Translations under genes and position numbers: made by a program
Notes under the pieces: generated by a model
Databases searched by the model: none
The model's input: the letters and a program-made list of their open reading frames with translations, nothing else
Told to the model about the DNA's origin: nothing
Origin: Phycisphaerae bacterium
Lineage (GTDB): Bacteria; Planctomycetota; Phycisphaerae; Phycisphaerales; UBA1924
NCBI GenBank assembly: GCA_030429705.1
Contig: JAUIES010000004.1
Span: forward strand, 124,001 to 188,000
Reading direction: 5' to 3'
DNA length: 64,000 nucleotides
Shown: one piece after another, positions 26,091 through 34,508 of the stretch
Layout of the letters: the number at the start of each line of letters is the position of its first letter
Position numbering within the stretch: position 1 is the stretch's first letter

Positions 26091-27095
26091 TTGCGCGGTC
26101 GAGGTTTGACCGATAATCATCCTGTGGAACAAGGCTGGCGCACACTACCCGAAGACACATCCCCAGAGTTGCGCGATGTCTTCGGTGACTTTCTGATCTT
26201 CCTGCGCATTGAATGCGGGCTGGCAGCCAACACAATCGAGGCGTACGGCCGCGACCTACGTGATCTCATCAACTCGCTCGTCGATCAAGGCATTCAATCG
26301 CCAGCGTCGATGACGCCGCGCGTCGTCGCGGCGTATGTGGCGTCATTGTCATCAGAGCGATCGCTCGCTGCCGGATCGGTCACGAGGCATATCTCGACTA
26401 TTCGTGTGTTCGCCCGCTGGCTGCGTGCGACTGGGCGCGTGCAGACAGACCTCGCAGAACTGCTTGATCGACCCCACAAGTGGCGCAAGTTGCCCGGCGT
26501 GCTCTCGCCACGACAACTACGGCAATTGATCGAAGCGCCAGCCCAACCTGATGAAACGGCTGATGGCGTGCTCCCGCTGTGGATCCGCGACCGGGCGATT
26601 CTGGAACTCATGTACGCGAGCGGGCTGCGAGCGAGCGAGGTTCTGACGCTCAAACTTGCGGATGTCATGGAGCGGGCGATGTCGCTTCGCGTCACCGGCA
26701 AGGGGAACAAGCAACGGCTCGTCCCGATGGGCGTGCCCGCAGCCGACGCACTCGCGGTGTATGTGCGCGACTGTCGTCCATTGCTTGTCACCATCGTGCG
26801 TGCAGCCGAGCGGCGGGATCAGGGGTGCGTGTTCGTTTCCAAGAGTGGGAGGCCTCTGACGCGGGCCCGTTTGCAAGCGATCGTCAAGCATTATGCAAAA
26901 CGAGCCGGTCTCGGGCATGTGCACCCGCACATGTTGCGTCATAGTTTTGCGACGCACCTGCTGGCTGGGGGGGCGGACCTGCGTGTTGTGCAGGAACTAC
27001 TCGGACACGCCAATATCGTTACGACGCAGATCTACACCCATGTCGATCGATCGCAGTTGAAAGATCTTCACGCGCGGTGTCACCCGCGAGCGTGA
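26091..27095 (+). CDS. xerD: Tyrosine site-specific recombinase, XerC/XerD family
   Basis: A 334-residue recombinase that resolves chromosome dimers at dif with its partner, if it is a Xer protein. N-terminal SAM-like domain (IFLRIECGLAANTIEAYGRDLRDL), then the catalytic domain with the first Arg (YASGLRASEVLTL), HxLRHSFATHLL, and GHANIVTTQIYTHV holding the nucleophile Tyr. All catalytic residues are visible. The start is uncertain: TTG at 26091 has GAGG nearby; GTG at 26124 is an alternative giving 323 residues. It sits alone after the flagellins and abuts the next gene end to end without a spacer. Confidence 0.9.
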   Translation: MRGRGLTDNHPVEQGWRTLPEDTSPELRDVFGDFLIFLRIECGLAANTIEAYGRDLRDLINSLVDQGIQSPASMTPRVVAAYVASLSSERSLAAGSVTRHISTIRVFARWLRATGRVQTDLAELLDRPHKWRKLPGVLSPRQLRQLIEAPAQPDETADGVLPLWIRDRAILELMYASGLRASEVLTLKLADVMERAMSLRVTGKGNKQRLVPMGVPAADALAVYVRDCRPLLVTIVRAAERRDQGCVFVSKSGRPLTRARLQAIVKHYAKRAGLGHVHPHMLRHSFATHLLAGGADLRVVQELLGHANIVTTQIYTHVDRSQLKDLHARCHPRA

Positions 27096-27815
27096 TTAGA
27101 CATCCACCACAGCATTGCGAAGCACCCCGACACCCTCAATATCGACTTCCATCACATCGCCCGCCTTGAGCCACACCTGTGGCTTGCGGGCCATGCCGAC
27201 ACCTGCTGGCGTGCCGGTCAGGATCACGGTGCCAGGAACGAGCGTGGTGCCCTGGCTCAACTCGCTGATGAGTCGGGCGACGGGGAACATCATGTGGCTG
27301 GTGGGTTCATCTTGCATGACTTCGCCGTTGAGACGCATGATGACCCGCAGTTTCTGAGGATCAGGCACCTCGCTCGCCGGAACCAGCGTCGGGCCGAGGG
27401 GGCAGAAGGTATCGAAACTCTTGCCGCGGCAGAACTGCCCCCCCGAGCCGAGTTTCTGCCACCAGCGAGCTGAGACATCGTTGCCGCAGCAGTAGCCGAG
27501 GACATGGCTCAGCGCGTCTTCGCGCGAGACATCACGGGCTGCCGTACCGATGACCACGGCGAGTTCTGCTTCATAATCGACCTCGCCGCGCCCGGTCTCG
27601 GGGTCGCGGCAAATCGCAGGGATCTCGACAGCCGCTTCGTGCACGGTCGCGGCAGCCGGGTTCTTGGTGAACACCATCGGGTGTTCGGTGGTTTTGGCAC
27701 CTTGCTCACTGGCGTGGGCTGCATAATTGCGACCAATGCCGATGATGTGACGAATCGGCAGCAGTTCGTCATCGGTGTCGATCACCACGCCATGTTCAGC
27801 CTTGACAATGTCCAT
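27096..27815 (-). CDS. Fumarylacetoacetate hydrolase family protein
   Basis: A 239-residue FAH-fold enzyme. The core carries IIGIGRNYAAHASE, the metal-site stretch GEVDYEAELAVVIG, GNDVSARWWQ, KSFDTFCPLGP and the loop GTVILTGTPAGVG, so the divalent metal ligands (Glu, Glu, Asp) appear intact. Members act as fumarylpyruvate hydrolases, oxaloacetate decarboxylases or hydratases; the sequence does not tell which. Convergent with the recombinase gene with no gap; divergent or unlinked to other pathway genes. Confidence 0.88.
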   Translation of the reverse strand: MDIVKAEHGVVIDTDDELLPIRHIIGIGRNYAAHASEQGAKTTEHPMVFTKNPAAATVHEAAVEIPAICRDPETGRGEVDYEAELAVVIGTAARDVSREDALSHVLGYCCGNDVSARWWQKLGSGGQFCRGKSFDTFCPLGPTLVPASEVPDPQKLRVIMRLNGEVMQDEPTSHMMFPVARLISELSQGTTLVPGTVILTGTPAGVGMARKPQVWLKAGDVMEVDIEGVGVLRNAVVDV

Positions 27816-27849
27816 CGCCCATCTCCTTGTGCAGTCTCAGAGTGAAAGT

Positions 27850-28806
27850 TCAGACTAACGCGATCTCGCCGGGGTCGCGGCACAGGCCCGCTTCATGTCC
27901 GTGGCCGAGCAAATGCCGGATCGCAGCGAGCCCGCGTTCGCCCATATCGATCGTCAATGCGCTGACATACATCGCCAGATATCGATCGACCAGTTCCGGG
28001 TCATCCCACTCCGTGCGGTCGCCTTTGTTTGCTTGCAGGTGGGCACGGCACTCCGCAGGATGAGCGACCGCAAACTGCACCGAGGCAAAAAGCACCTCAC
28101 CGAGCCGCGTGACCGTGCCCCCCCCGAATCGATCGTCGAGATCACGCCTGATGACATTGAGCCCAAGTGGTAGCGGCAGGTCGGTCTGTTTCGCCCAAAG
28201 CACGCCGAGATTGCCGACCTCGACGAGACCCATGTCGGCAAAGGTCAACTGGGCTTCATGAATGAGGAGCCCCGCATCGACCTCGCCGCGCGCGACCGCG
28301 CCGGGGATCTCAGAAAACAGCATTTCAACCGGCTCAAACGCAGTCTGCGTAGATCGACTCTCCGAGCCGAGTTCACTTTCGCCATGTTCTCTAAGCATCA
28401 ACAACGAAAGTGTCAGAAACGCGCTTGTGTTCACGCCGGGCACGGCGACGCGCTGGCCGCGGAGGTCTTCGATTGTGCGCACGCCGCTGGCATTTCTCGC
28501 GACGATCCGAGGCCCATACCCTTCGCCAAAACTCCCGCCGCAGCGGGTGATGGCGTACCGATCGGCGACCGCCGGATAGGCTGCGCAACTAATCGCGGTC
28601 GCGTCGTACAACTCGGCTTCATCCGATCGAGCGCCGACCGCCAACTTGTTGAGTTCTTCGACATCGCGAGCAACGAGTTCAAACCGGAACGGTAACACAT
28701 CAATCGCCGGCTTCGATCCATCGAGTCCGACGAGTGGCCACCACATGACGAGGTCGTCAGAATCGGGCGAATGGGCCAGTCGTATCGGGATCGTTTCAGC
28801 AGCCAT
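27850..28806 (-). CDS. mqnD: MqnD-like 1,4-dihydroxy-6-naphthoate synthase
   Basis: A 318-residue periplasmic-binding-fold enzyme of the MqnA/MqnD family in the futalosine route to menaquinone. It starts LAHSPDSDDLVMWWPL, and contains TAISCAAYPAVADRY, GPRIVARN, GQRVAVPGVNTSAFL and the catalytic-site-like GLLIHEAQLTFADMGL (MqnD has a conserved His in the HE segment). The start at 28806 was chosen because the family-like region begins there, while the ORF is open to 28983 over the next gene. MqnA, B and C are not in the window. MqnA versus MqnD is called from the IHEAQ motif. Confidence 0.85.
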   Translation of the reverse strand: MAAETIPIRLAHSPDSDDLVMWWPLVGLDGSKPAIDVLPFRFELVARDVEELNKLAVGARSDEAELYDATAISCAAYPAVADRYAITRCGGSFGEGYGPRIVARNASGVRTIEDLRGQRVAVPGVNTSAFLTLSLLMLREHGESELGSESRSTQTAFEPVEMLFSEIPGAVARGEVDAGLLIHEAQLTFADMGLVEVGNLGVLWAKQTDLPLPLGLNVIRRDLDDRFGGGTVTRLGEVLFASVQFAVAHPAECRAHLQANKGDRTEWDDPELVDRYLAMYVSALTIDMGERGLAAIRHLLGHGHEAGLCRDPGEIALV

Positions 28807-28829
28807 GGCCCGATGATAGGAGTGCATGC

Positions 28830-29312
28830 TCAGGTCGTTCGGTCGCGTCGCCATGCGGCTCCGCATTCGGGGCAGACGGTACAGCCATCGGGTTCGGGCG
28901 TGAGCCCTTCGAGTGGATAGCCGCAGCAAGTGCAGTAGCCGAGTTTGCACAGGGCAAATGGGCGCAGGTCGTTGCGAATCCACATGAAGCGTTTATAAAC
29001 AACAAGGAAGACAAACAACAACAAAATCACAAACGGTCCGGTTGTTTCGATCGGTGTTCGGGCTGATTGAGATGTGTTTGAGAATGACATAAGGCTCGAC
29101 ACAAAAAAAAGCACAACCAACAAACCTGCGATTACAAGAATGGCATGTCTGGCAAACCGCAGGCGGCTATGCCTCGCCGCCATGATATCGAGCACCGTGC
29201 AGAATACTTCAGTCGTCTGCAACTGCCTATCTTTGATGACTCGATCGGTCTGCGTCGTGCTCATCGCGTAGCGCGTCACGCCTCGATCGTCTTTGAGTTT
29301 GCGGCCAACCAT
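28830..29312 (-). CDS. Small membrane protein with C-terminal zinc ribbon
   Basis: A 160-residue protein of unknown function. Two hydrophobic spans (about 55-75 and 92-108) precede a C-terminal ribbon with CxxC at 127-130 followed by GYPLEGL and CPEC at 147-150. This ribbon pattern, CxxCxYxLxG then CPECG, occurs in two more membrane proteins in the window. The ribosome site is weak for every start; 29264 and 29183 are alternatives to 29312. I do not recognise the function; an envelope role is inferred only from the membrane spans. Confidence 0.68.
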   Translation of the reverse strand: MVGRKLKDDRGVTRYAMSTTQTDRVIKDRQLQTTEVFCTVLDIMAARHSRLRFARHAILVIAGLLVVLFFVSSLMSFSNTSQSARTPIETTGPFVILLLFVFLVVYKRFMWIRNDLRPFALCKLGYCTCCGYPLEGLTPEPDGCTVCPECGAAWRRDRTT

Positions 29313-29419
29313 GGCGACGAGTGTACACGGAATGGGGTACGGGGCGTGTCAGAAACCGCGCACGCATGGTCGCGGCTCGTTGGAGCTGGAAAGGCACTTC
29401 CACTCAAGGATGACGAGTC

Positions 29420-30907
29420 TTAGAACATCCCCAACTGTTCTTTGTAGACCACTTGTTCGGTTGTTGGGTGCTCGACATCGATGCGGTAGTCGCCGCTGTA
29501 GCATGCGGTGCAGTAACTTGGTTGATCGTGTTTCATGGTGCTGAGCAAGCCATCGAGCGAGAGGAAATGGAGGCTATCGACCTCGAGATACGCTCGAATC
29601 TCTTCGACCGATCGTTCGTGGGCGATGAGTTGCTCGCGCGTCGCGAAGTCGACGCCGAAGTAGCAGGGGTGCTTGATGGGGGGGCATGAGATGCGCACAT
29701 GGATTTCGGCCGCCCCGGCCTCGCGGATCTGTTTCATCTTCACGCGTGTGGTTGTGCCGCGCACGATCGAATCATCGACGATGATGAGTTTTTTGTCATT
29801 GACGATCTCGGACACGACATTCAGTTTCAAACGGACCGCAGCCGCCCGTTCTTCCTGCGTCGGTTTGATGAAGGTTCGGCCGACATATCGATTCGGCACG
29901 ATGCCTTCGCGGTATGGGATGCCGCTCTCACTGGCATACCCGTTGGCAGCCGATCGACCGGAGTCCGGCATGGGCATGACATAGTCGGCTTTGACGGGTG
30001 CTTCGCGCGCGAGGGCTGCTCCCATCGCTTCGCGGGCGGTGAGGACATTCTGTCCAAACACAATGCTCGCCGGGTTCGCGAAGTAGACATGTTCAAAGAC
30101 GCAGCGGGCGAGTTGCGGCGCTTCAGGTGCGAACCTTCGGCTGGTGACACCATCATCCGAAAGCGTGACGATCTCGCCCGGCTCGACTTCGCGGATGAAC
30201 TTCGCCCCGACAACATCGAGTGACACCGTTTCGCTGGCCACGACTGGTTCACCGGTGGGCATTTCGCCGAGGACGAGCGGTCTCCAGCCCCACGGGTCGC
30301 GGGCTGCTTCGATGCGATCGCTAAACAAGAAAGCGACACTGAACGCACCCTGCAATCGACGAAGGGTCGCCGCGATCGGGTCGGCGGTCAGTCGTTGCTC
30401 GGGAGCCGCGAGCAGGTGGATCATCACTTCGGTATCGCTGGTGGTGTGAAAAAGGTGGCCTCGTTCTGCGAACAGGTGGCGCAGCGCGTCCGCATTGATC
30501 AGGTTGCCGTTGTGCGCGACAGCGACCTGGCCGTCGATGAACGATTCGAGGAGAGGCTGGGCGTTGCAGGATTGTGAACCGCCTGAGGTCGAGTACCGGT
30601 TATGTCCGATAACGCCAGCATGACCCGATTGGGCGAGTTCTGCGAGCACCTTTGGGGTAAATACATCAGGCACAAGTCCCATGCCGGTGTGGGCGATGAT
30701 CTGATTCCGATCGGTGACGGCAATTCCAGCCGATTCTTGGCCGCGATGTTGTTGGGCGAATAGCCCTAAATAGGTGAAGTGGGCACCGCGCGGGTGGTTC
30801 CAGATGCCAAAGACCCCGCATTTTTCCTTGGGCGCGTCGGTCGCCGGCGCGCGCACGATTGGTTGGCGACGGGGATCCAGGACGGGCAGCGCGAGGTCGT
30901 TCGGCAT
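29420..30907 (-). CDS. purF: Amidophosphoribosyltransferase PurF
   Basis: A 495-residue enzyme catalysing the first step of purine synthesis, PRPP plus glutamine to phosphoribosylamine. The N-terminal Ntn glutaminase domain has the nucleophile Cys30 in KCGVFGIW after a 29-residue propeptide (longer than the 11 residues of Bacillus PurF), and GHNRYSTSG. The phosphoribosyl transferase domain has the PRPP motif LIIVDDSIVRGTT. The C-terminal CYSGDYRID contains Cys residues that may bind an iron-sulfur cluster. Divergent from rpsD; no other purine gene is adjacent. Confidence 0.97.
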   Translation of the reverse strand: MPNDLALPVLDPRRQPIVRAPATDAPKEKCGVFGIWNHPRGAHFTYLGLFAQQHRGQESAGIAVTDRNQIIAHTGMGLVPDVFTPKVLAELAQSGHAGVIGHNRYSTSGGSQSCNAQPLLESFIDGQVAVAHNGNLINADALRHLFAERGHLFHTTSDTEVMIHLLAAPEQRLTADPIAATLRRLQGAFSVAFLFSDRIEAARDPWGWRPLVLGEMPTGEPVVASETVSLDVVGAKFIREVEPGEIVTLSDDGVTSRRFAPEAPQLARCVFEHVYFANPASIVFGQNVLTAREAMGAALAREAPVKADYVMPMPDSGRSAANGYASESGIPYREGIVPNRYVGRTFIKPTQEERAAAVRLKLNVVSEIVNDKKLIIVDDSIVRGTTTRVKMKQIREAGAAEIHVRISCPPIKHPCYFGVDFATREQLIAHERSVEEIRAYLEVDSLHFLSLDGLLSTMKHDQPSYCTACYSGDYRIDVEHPTTEQVVYKEQLGMF

Positions 30908-31165
30908 GGTTCTTCCGTTGGGTGTTTCGGAGTGTAGCCCGCGAGCGGCGCGCGTTGTGGTACAGATCAGACCTGCGCGACATTTCGTGCGTCAGGTGTG
31001 CACGGGCGTGGTGTTTTGAGTTGACCCGAAGGGGCGGTGGGCCTTCAATAGTCCTCGTTTGATTGCCCGAATCATGCCGGACCGCAGCCGTGGCCACCCG
31101 GCGACCATGATCGCTGACCATGCGTCAGCACGCCGGACAACGCTCCGGTGACGGAAGGAATAAGA

Positions 31166-31765
31166 ATGGCTCGATACCTCGGTCCCAAAGTCCGTCTCTC
31201 TCGTCGCGTGGGTGTGCCCATTGCCGACACCCCCAAGCACACCAGCAAGCGTCAGTTGAATCCACCAGGCATGCACGGCTATCGCGGTCGTCGGCTGCGT
31301 GACTACGGCATTCGTCTGCAGGAAAAGCAGAAACTCCGGTACCACTACTCCATCATGGAGAAGCAGTTCCGTCGTCTGGTCGATGAAGCCAAGCGTCGCC
31401 CGGGTAACTCCGGTGAAGTGCTCGTGCAGCTGCTCGAACGCCGACTCGACAATGTCGTGCGTCGCTCGGGCGTGGTCCGCACGATCTGGGCTGCTCGTCA
31501 GATGGTCGCTCACGGGCATGTGCTCGTGAACGGCCGCAAGACGGACCGTCCGTCATTCCAGGTCAAAGTCGGTGACAAGATCACCTTCAAGACCAAGATC
31601 CAGAAGATCTGCCGTGAAAACATGGAGTCGATGGCCGGGCACGAAGTGCCGGGTTGGATTGACTTCAATCCATCGGAGTTGACGATTGCGATTCAGTCGT
31701 TGCCGACCTCCGATCAGGTGCCGTTCGATGTGAATACGAACCTGATCATCGAGTTCTACCGTTGA
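31166..31765 (+). CDS. rpsD: 30S ribosomal protein S4
   Basis: A 199-residue small-subunit protein that binds 16S rRNA early in assembly. Start MARYLGPKVRLSRR at 31166 has AAGGA upstream; the ORF opens at 31148. It has the S4 signature LERRLDNVVRRSG and the S4 RNA-binding domain (ARQMVAHGHVLVNGRKTDRPSFQVKVGD). The N terminus has no Cys, so it is the zinc-free form. It stands alone between purF and a membrane protein, outside the alpha operon in which it is found in many bacteria. Confidence 0.97.
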   Translation: MARYLGPKVRLSRRVGVPIADTPKHTSKRQLNPPGMHGYRGRRLRDYGIRLQEKQKLRYHYSIMEKQFRRLVDEAKRRPGNSGEVLVQLLERRLDNVVRRSGVVRTIWAARQMVAHGHVLVNGRKTDRPSFQVKVGDKITFKTKIQKICRENMESMAGHEVPGWIDFNPSELTIAIQSLPTSDQVPFDVNTNLIIEFYR

Positions 31766-31813
31766 TAAGTATCATTCAACCTCGCGTCGGGTATTGACGC
31801 CGAGGATGAGCCA

Positions 31814-31850
31814 GGCGAATCCTCGTAGACAGCGAGGGTTCGCCTTTTTT
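31814..31850 (+). terminator. Rho-independent terminator after rpsD
   Basis: A 12-base stem GGCGAATCCTCG with CGAGGGTTCGCC (one T-G pair), a 7-base loop and a run of six T. It isolates rpsD from the next gene, whose ATG is only 24 bases after the stem. Confidence 0.92.
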
Positions 31851-31867
31851 CTTGCCCGGAGAGGCAC

Positions 31868-33898
31868 ATGCTCAAGTTCATTCGCAAATATCAAATCATC
31901 ATGCTCGCGATCGGTGGTTCACTGCTCATGGTGGTGTTCCTGGTTGGACCGGTTCTCCAGCAGATTCTGCCATCGTTCACCAATACAACCGTGGCGACGC
32001 TCGACGGCGGTGATGGCACCATCTCATTGCGTGATCAACAGATGGCGAGCACCGAGATGGCGGTCATCCAGCGCGTGATACCGTTCATGTTCGGCAAGAG
32101 CAACGAGGGTCGGGGGGGACTGATCAACCTCGACGATGATCTTCACCATTGGCTCTTGCTGACCTACGAAGCAGAACGAGCCGGATTGATCGGTGAAGCC
32201 GACGACGGCCGCGTCTGGATCGACCAGGAACTTGCGTCGGTGTATGCGTTCACCGAGAAGCAGTACCAGTTGTATGAGCAGATTCCGTACATGCCGTTCG
32301 TGAATCAGCAGATGCAAAGTCCGCAGGTGCAAGCCGAGATCGCCGAGCGAGCCGTACAACTGCGTACGACGCTCCCGTTGAATGTGCGATCAGTCGCAGC
32401 CGGCATGGGGACCGATGAAGAAACCGTGTTTCAGATGCTCGCCAAGGCTCGTGGTGTGCTTCGCATGATCGGTCGGCACGACCGGACGATTCGCCAGTCT
32501 GAGCGCGATATTGTCGAAGCGGTTCGCGATGTGTTTGATTCGGCGATCACCGACTATGTGCTTGTGCCAGCATCGATGCTGATCGACGAAGAAACCGAGC
32601 CGACCGACGAGCAACTTGCCGCACACTTTGATGAGTTCAAGGACAAGAAGCCGGGTGAAGACGAACTCAGATACGGGTACATCCTTCCCCCCCGAGTTCA
32701 GATGGGTTGGCTGACGCTCGACCACGCCGGAATCGCCGCCACCGTCGAGCCTGACCGCATTGCGATTCACAAGCGTTGGGCGGAGAATCGTGACCGATTC
32801 CCCGGTGAATATGAAGCCGAGCGGGCTGCGGTGCGCAAGGAACTCGTCGATGAAGCCGTGGCAGATCTGATGATCGAAGCGGATCGGATTATCGTCGGGC
32901 AGTTGCGTGCCGCGCTGCGTGGCGTCACAAAGAGCGGACCATATTACGAGATTCCGCACAACTGGGGCGGCGTCACGATGGAGACGCTTGCTCAGTCCGT
33001 CGTTGACGAGATGAAAGCGATGCGCGACATCGACTTCCCGATGCCCGGCATCACCTACCGCGTCGACAAGTGGTTCACAGAAGAAGACCTCACGAAACTG
33101 CCCGGCATCGGGCAGGCCTACTGGCAGATCGGTCCGAATCAGGTTGCGGTTTCGCGAGCCCCTTCATTCGCCCGCGACCTTGGCGGCGACACCACGATCG
33201 CACTTCAAAAGCGTATTCCCGTGGTCGATCCATACGCCCAGGACGGGGCCGGCAGCCGGTACTACATCGTGTTGTTTGAGACGCGTGAAGAGTCTGCTCC
33301 GGATTCGTGGGAAGAGATCAAAGAGCAACTCACGACCGATGTTCGTGAGTACACCGCGTTTCAGTCGCTGCAAGCACAACTGGCGGAACTTGGCGAACTC
33401 GCACTCGAAGAGGGGGGCATGTCGGCGATTGCAGATAGATTCAACCCACCCGCCCAGGAAGATTCTGAAGAGGTCATTCCTGACGAGGCTGAGAAAATCA
33501 CGCCAAGTCAATGGGCGATCATCAGCCGCAATCGGCTGGCGCGGATTGATGCTGCCAAGACTGTGGATGCACGGGCAAATGTCGAGCCGTTCCGTGAAGC
33601 GGTGATGGCGAAGGCTGAAACGCTTGATCCGATGGTTCCCTATGGCACCTTGCCACGAGCGGACACGGTGATCACAGTTGAGTTGCCCGAAATCAAAGCA
33701 GTCGCGATTGCCAATGTGCTGGCGTTTCGGCCGGCGACGACTGACCAGCGCTATAGCCTGAGCACGCGCGATATCGCTGCACTGGCGACGCGTGAGTACT
33801 CTGAGAACGCAGCCGAGATCCCGTATCCGTTCTCACTCGAAGCCCTGAAAGAACGGCACAATTTCACACTTCGCGGCGGGAATGATGATGAAGGCTGA
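31868..33898 (+). CDS. Membrane-anchored PpiD/SurA-like periplasmic protein
   Basis: A 676-residue protein with one N-terminal membrane span (about 10-33, QIIMLAIGGSLLMVVFLVG) and a long soluble, mostly helical remainder. The SurA-N-like region at about 75-270 and the segment TEPTDEQLAAHFDEFKDKKPGEDEL resemble PpiD/SurA chaperones. The parvulin catalytic motif is not obvious; a stretch at about 430-480 (GSRYYIVLFETREE) may be a degenerate PPIase-like domain. It may be a chaperone for outer-membrane or secreted proteins, but this is inferred from architecture only. GGAGAGG precedes the start. Confidence 0.6.
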   Translation: MLKFIRKYQIIMLAIGGSLLMVVFLVGPVLQQILPSFTNTTVATLDGGDGTISLRDQQMASTEMAVIQRVIPFMFGKSNEGRGGLINLDDDLHHWLLLTYEAERAGLIGEADDGRVWIDQELASVYAFTEKQYQLYEQIPYMPFVNQQMQSPQVQAEIAERAVQLRTTLPLNVRSVAAGMGTDEETVFQMLAKARGVLRMIGRHDRTIRQSERDIVEAVRDVFDSAITDYVLVPASMLIDEETEPTDEQLAAHFDEFKDKKPGEDELRYGYILPPRVQMGWLTLDHAGIAATVEPDRIAIHKRWAENRDRFPGEYEAERAAVRKELVDEAVADLMIEADRIIVGQLRAALRGVTKSGPYYEIPHNWGGVTMETLAQSVVDEMKAMRDIDFPMPGITYRVDKWFTEEDLTKLPGIGQAYWQIGPNQVAVSRAPSFARDLGGDTTIALQKRIPVVDPYAQDGAGSRYYIVLFETREESAPDSWEEIKEQLTTDVREYTAFQSLQAQLAELGELALEEGGMSAIADRFNPPAQEDSEEVIPDEAEKITPSQWAIISRNRLARIDAAKTVDARANVEPFREAVMAKAETLDPMVPYGTLPRADTVITVELPEIKAVAIANVLAFRPATTDQRYSLSTRDIAALATREYSENAAEIPYPFSLEALKERHNFTLRGGNDDEG

Positions 33899-33935
33899 TT
33901 GATTCGGTGCAGATCTGCGTTTCAATGCGAACACC

Positions 33936-33970
33936 AATCGCCAACCGCATCATCGGTTGGCGATTTTTTT
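33936..33970 (+). terminator. Terminator after the PpiD-like gene
   Basis: A 12-base-pair stem AATCGCCAACCG with CGGTTGGCGATT, 6-base loop CATCAT, and a T run that overlaps the stop codon of the convergent GNAT gene. It may serve both directions since the minus strand is also A/T-rich there. Confidence 0.9.
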
Positions 33971-34487
33971 ATTGGGTTGGCCCACTTGGTGGTTCATCAC
34001 CATCCCAGTGCAACTCCCAATACCCGGTATCGCGCCACGCGCCGTGCTTGAATCCGATCTTGTGAAAGGTCGCCGCGTGGGTCATGCCCATCGATTCGTG
34101 GAGTCGTACGCTTGGGTCATTGGGCAAGGTGATGCCGGCGATGAGCGTGCGGAATCCGCGCTTCTTGAGCCCGGCGAAGAGCGATTCGTACAGTTTCCGT
34201 CCGACACCGCGACCCTGCATGCCTTGCTTGACATACACGCTCACTTCCGAAGACCATTGGTACGAGGTGCGCGTCTTCCATGGCCCCCCCTTGGCGTACC
34301 CGGCGACCTGCCCGTCAATGATGGCGCTGAGAAACCCATAGCGTTCGCGCACCGCGACGAGATCGCTCCGCGCTTCGTCAAGCGTGTAAGGCTCGACACC
34401 AAAGTGGGCAACGCCTTCCATGATCTCGCGGTTGATGATCGCGAGAATCGCTTCGAGGTCACCGTCGACGGTCGGTCTGATGTCCAT
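33969..34487 (-). CDS. GNAT family N-acetyltransferase (phosphinothricin-type)
   Basis: A 172-residue GNAT enzyme that transfers an acetyl group from acetyl-CoA. The pyrophosphate-binding motif is VSVYVKQGMQGRGVGRKLYESLF (Q/RxxGxG/A), and GITLPNDPSVRLHESMGM is the B motif, with the C-terminal KIGFKHGAWRDTGYWEL typical of the phosphinothricin/MnaT subfamily acting on small amines or amino acids. Length is normal. Convergent with the PpiD-like gene; a 21-base gap separates it from the thiolase gene upstream. Confidence 0.93.
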   Translation of the reverse strand: MDIRPTVDGDLEAILAIINREIMEGVAHFGVEPYTLDEARSDLVAVRERYGFLSAIIDGQVAGYAKGGPWKTRTSYQWSSEVSVYVKQGMQGRGVGRKLYESLFAGLKKRGFRTLIAGITLPNDPSVRLHESMGMTHAATFHKIGFKHGAWRDTGYWELHWDGDEPPSGPTQ

Positions 34488-34508
34488 GACGCAATCGTTG
34501 CGTCACGA

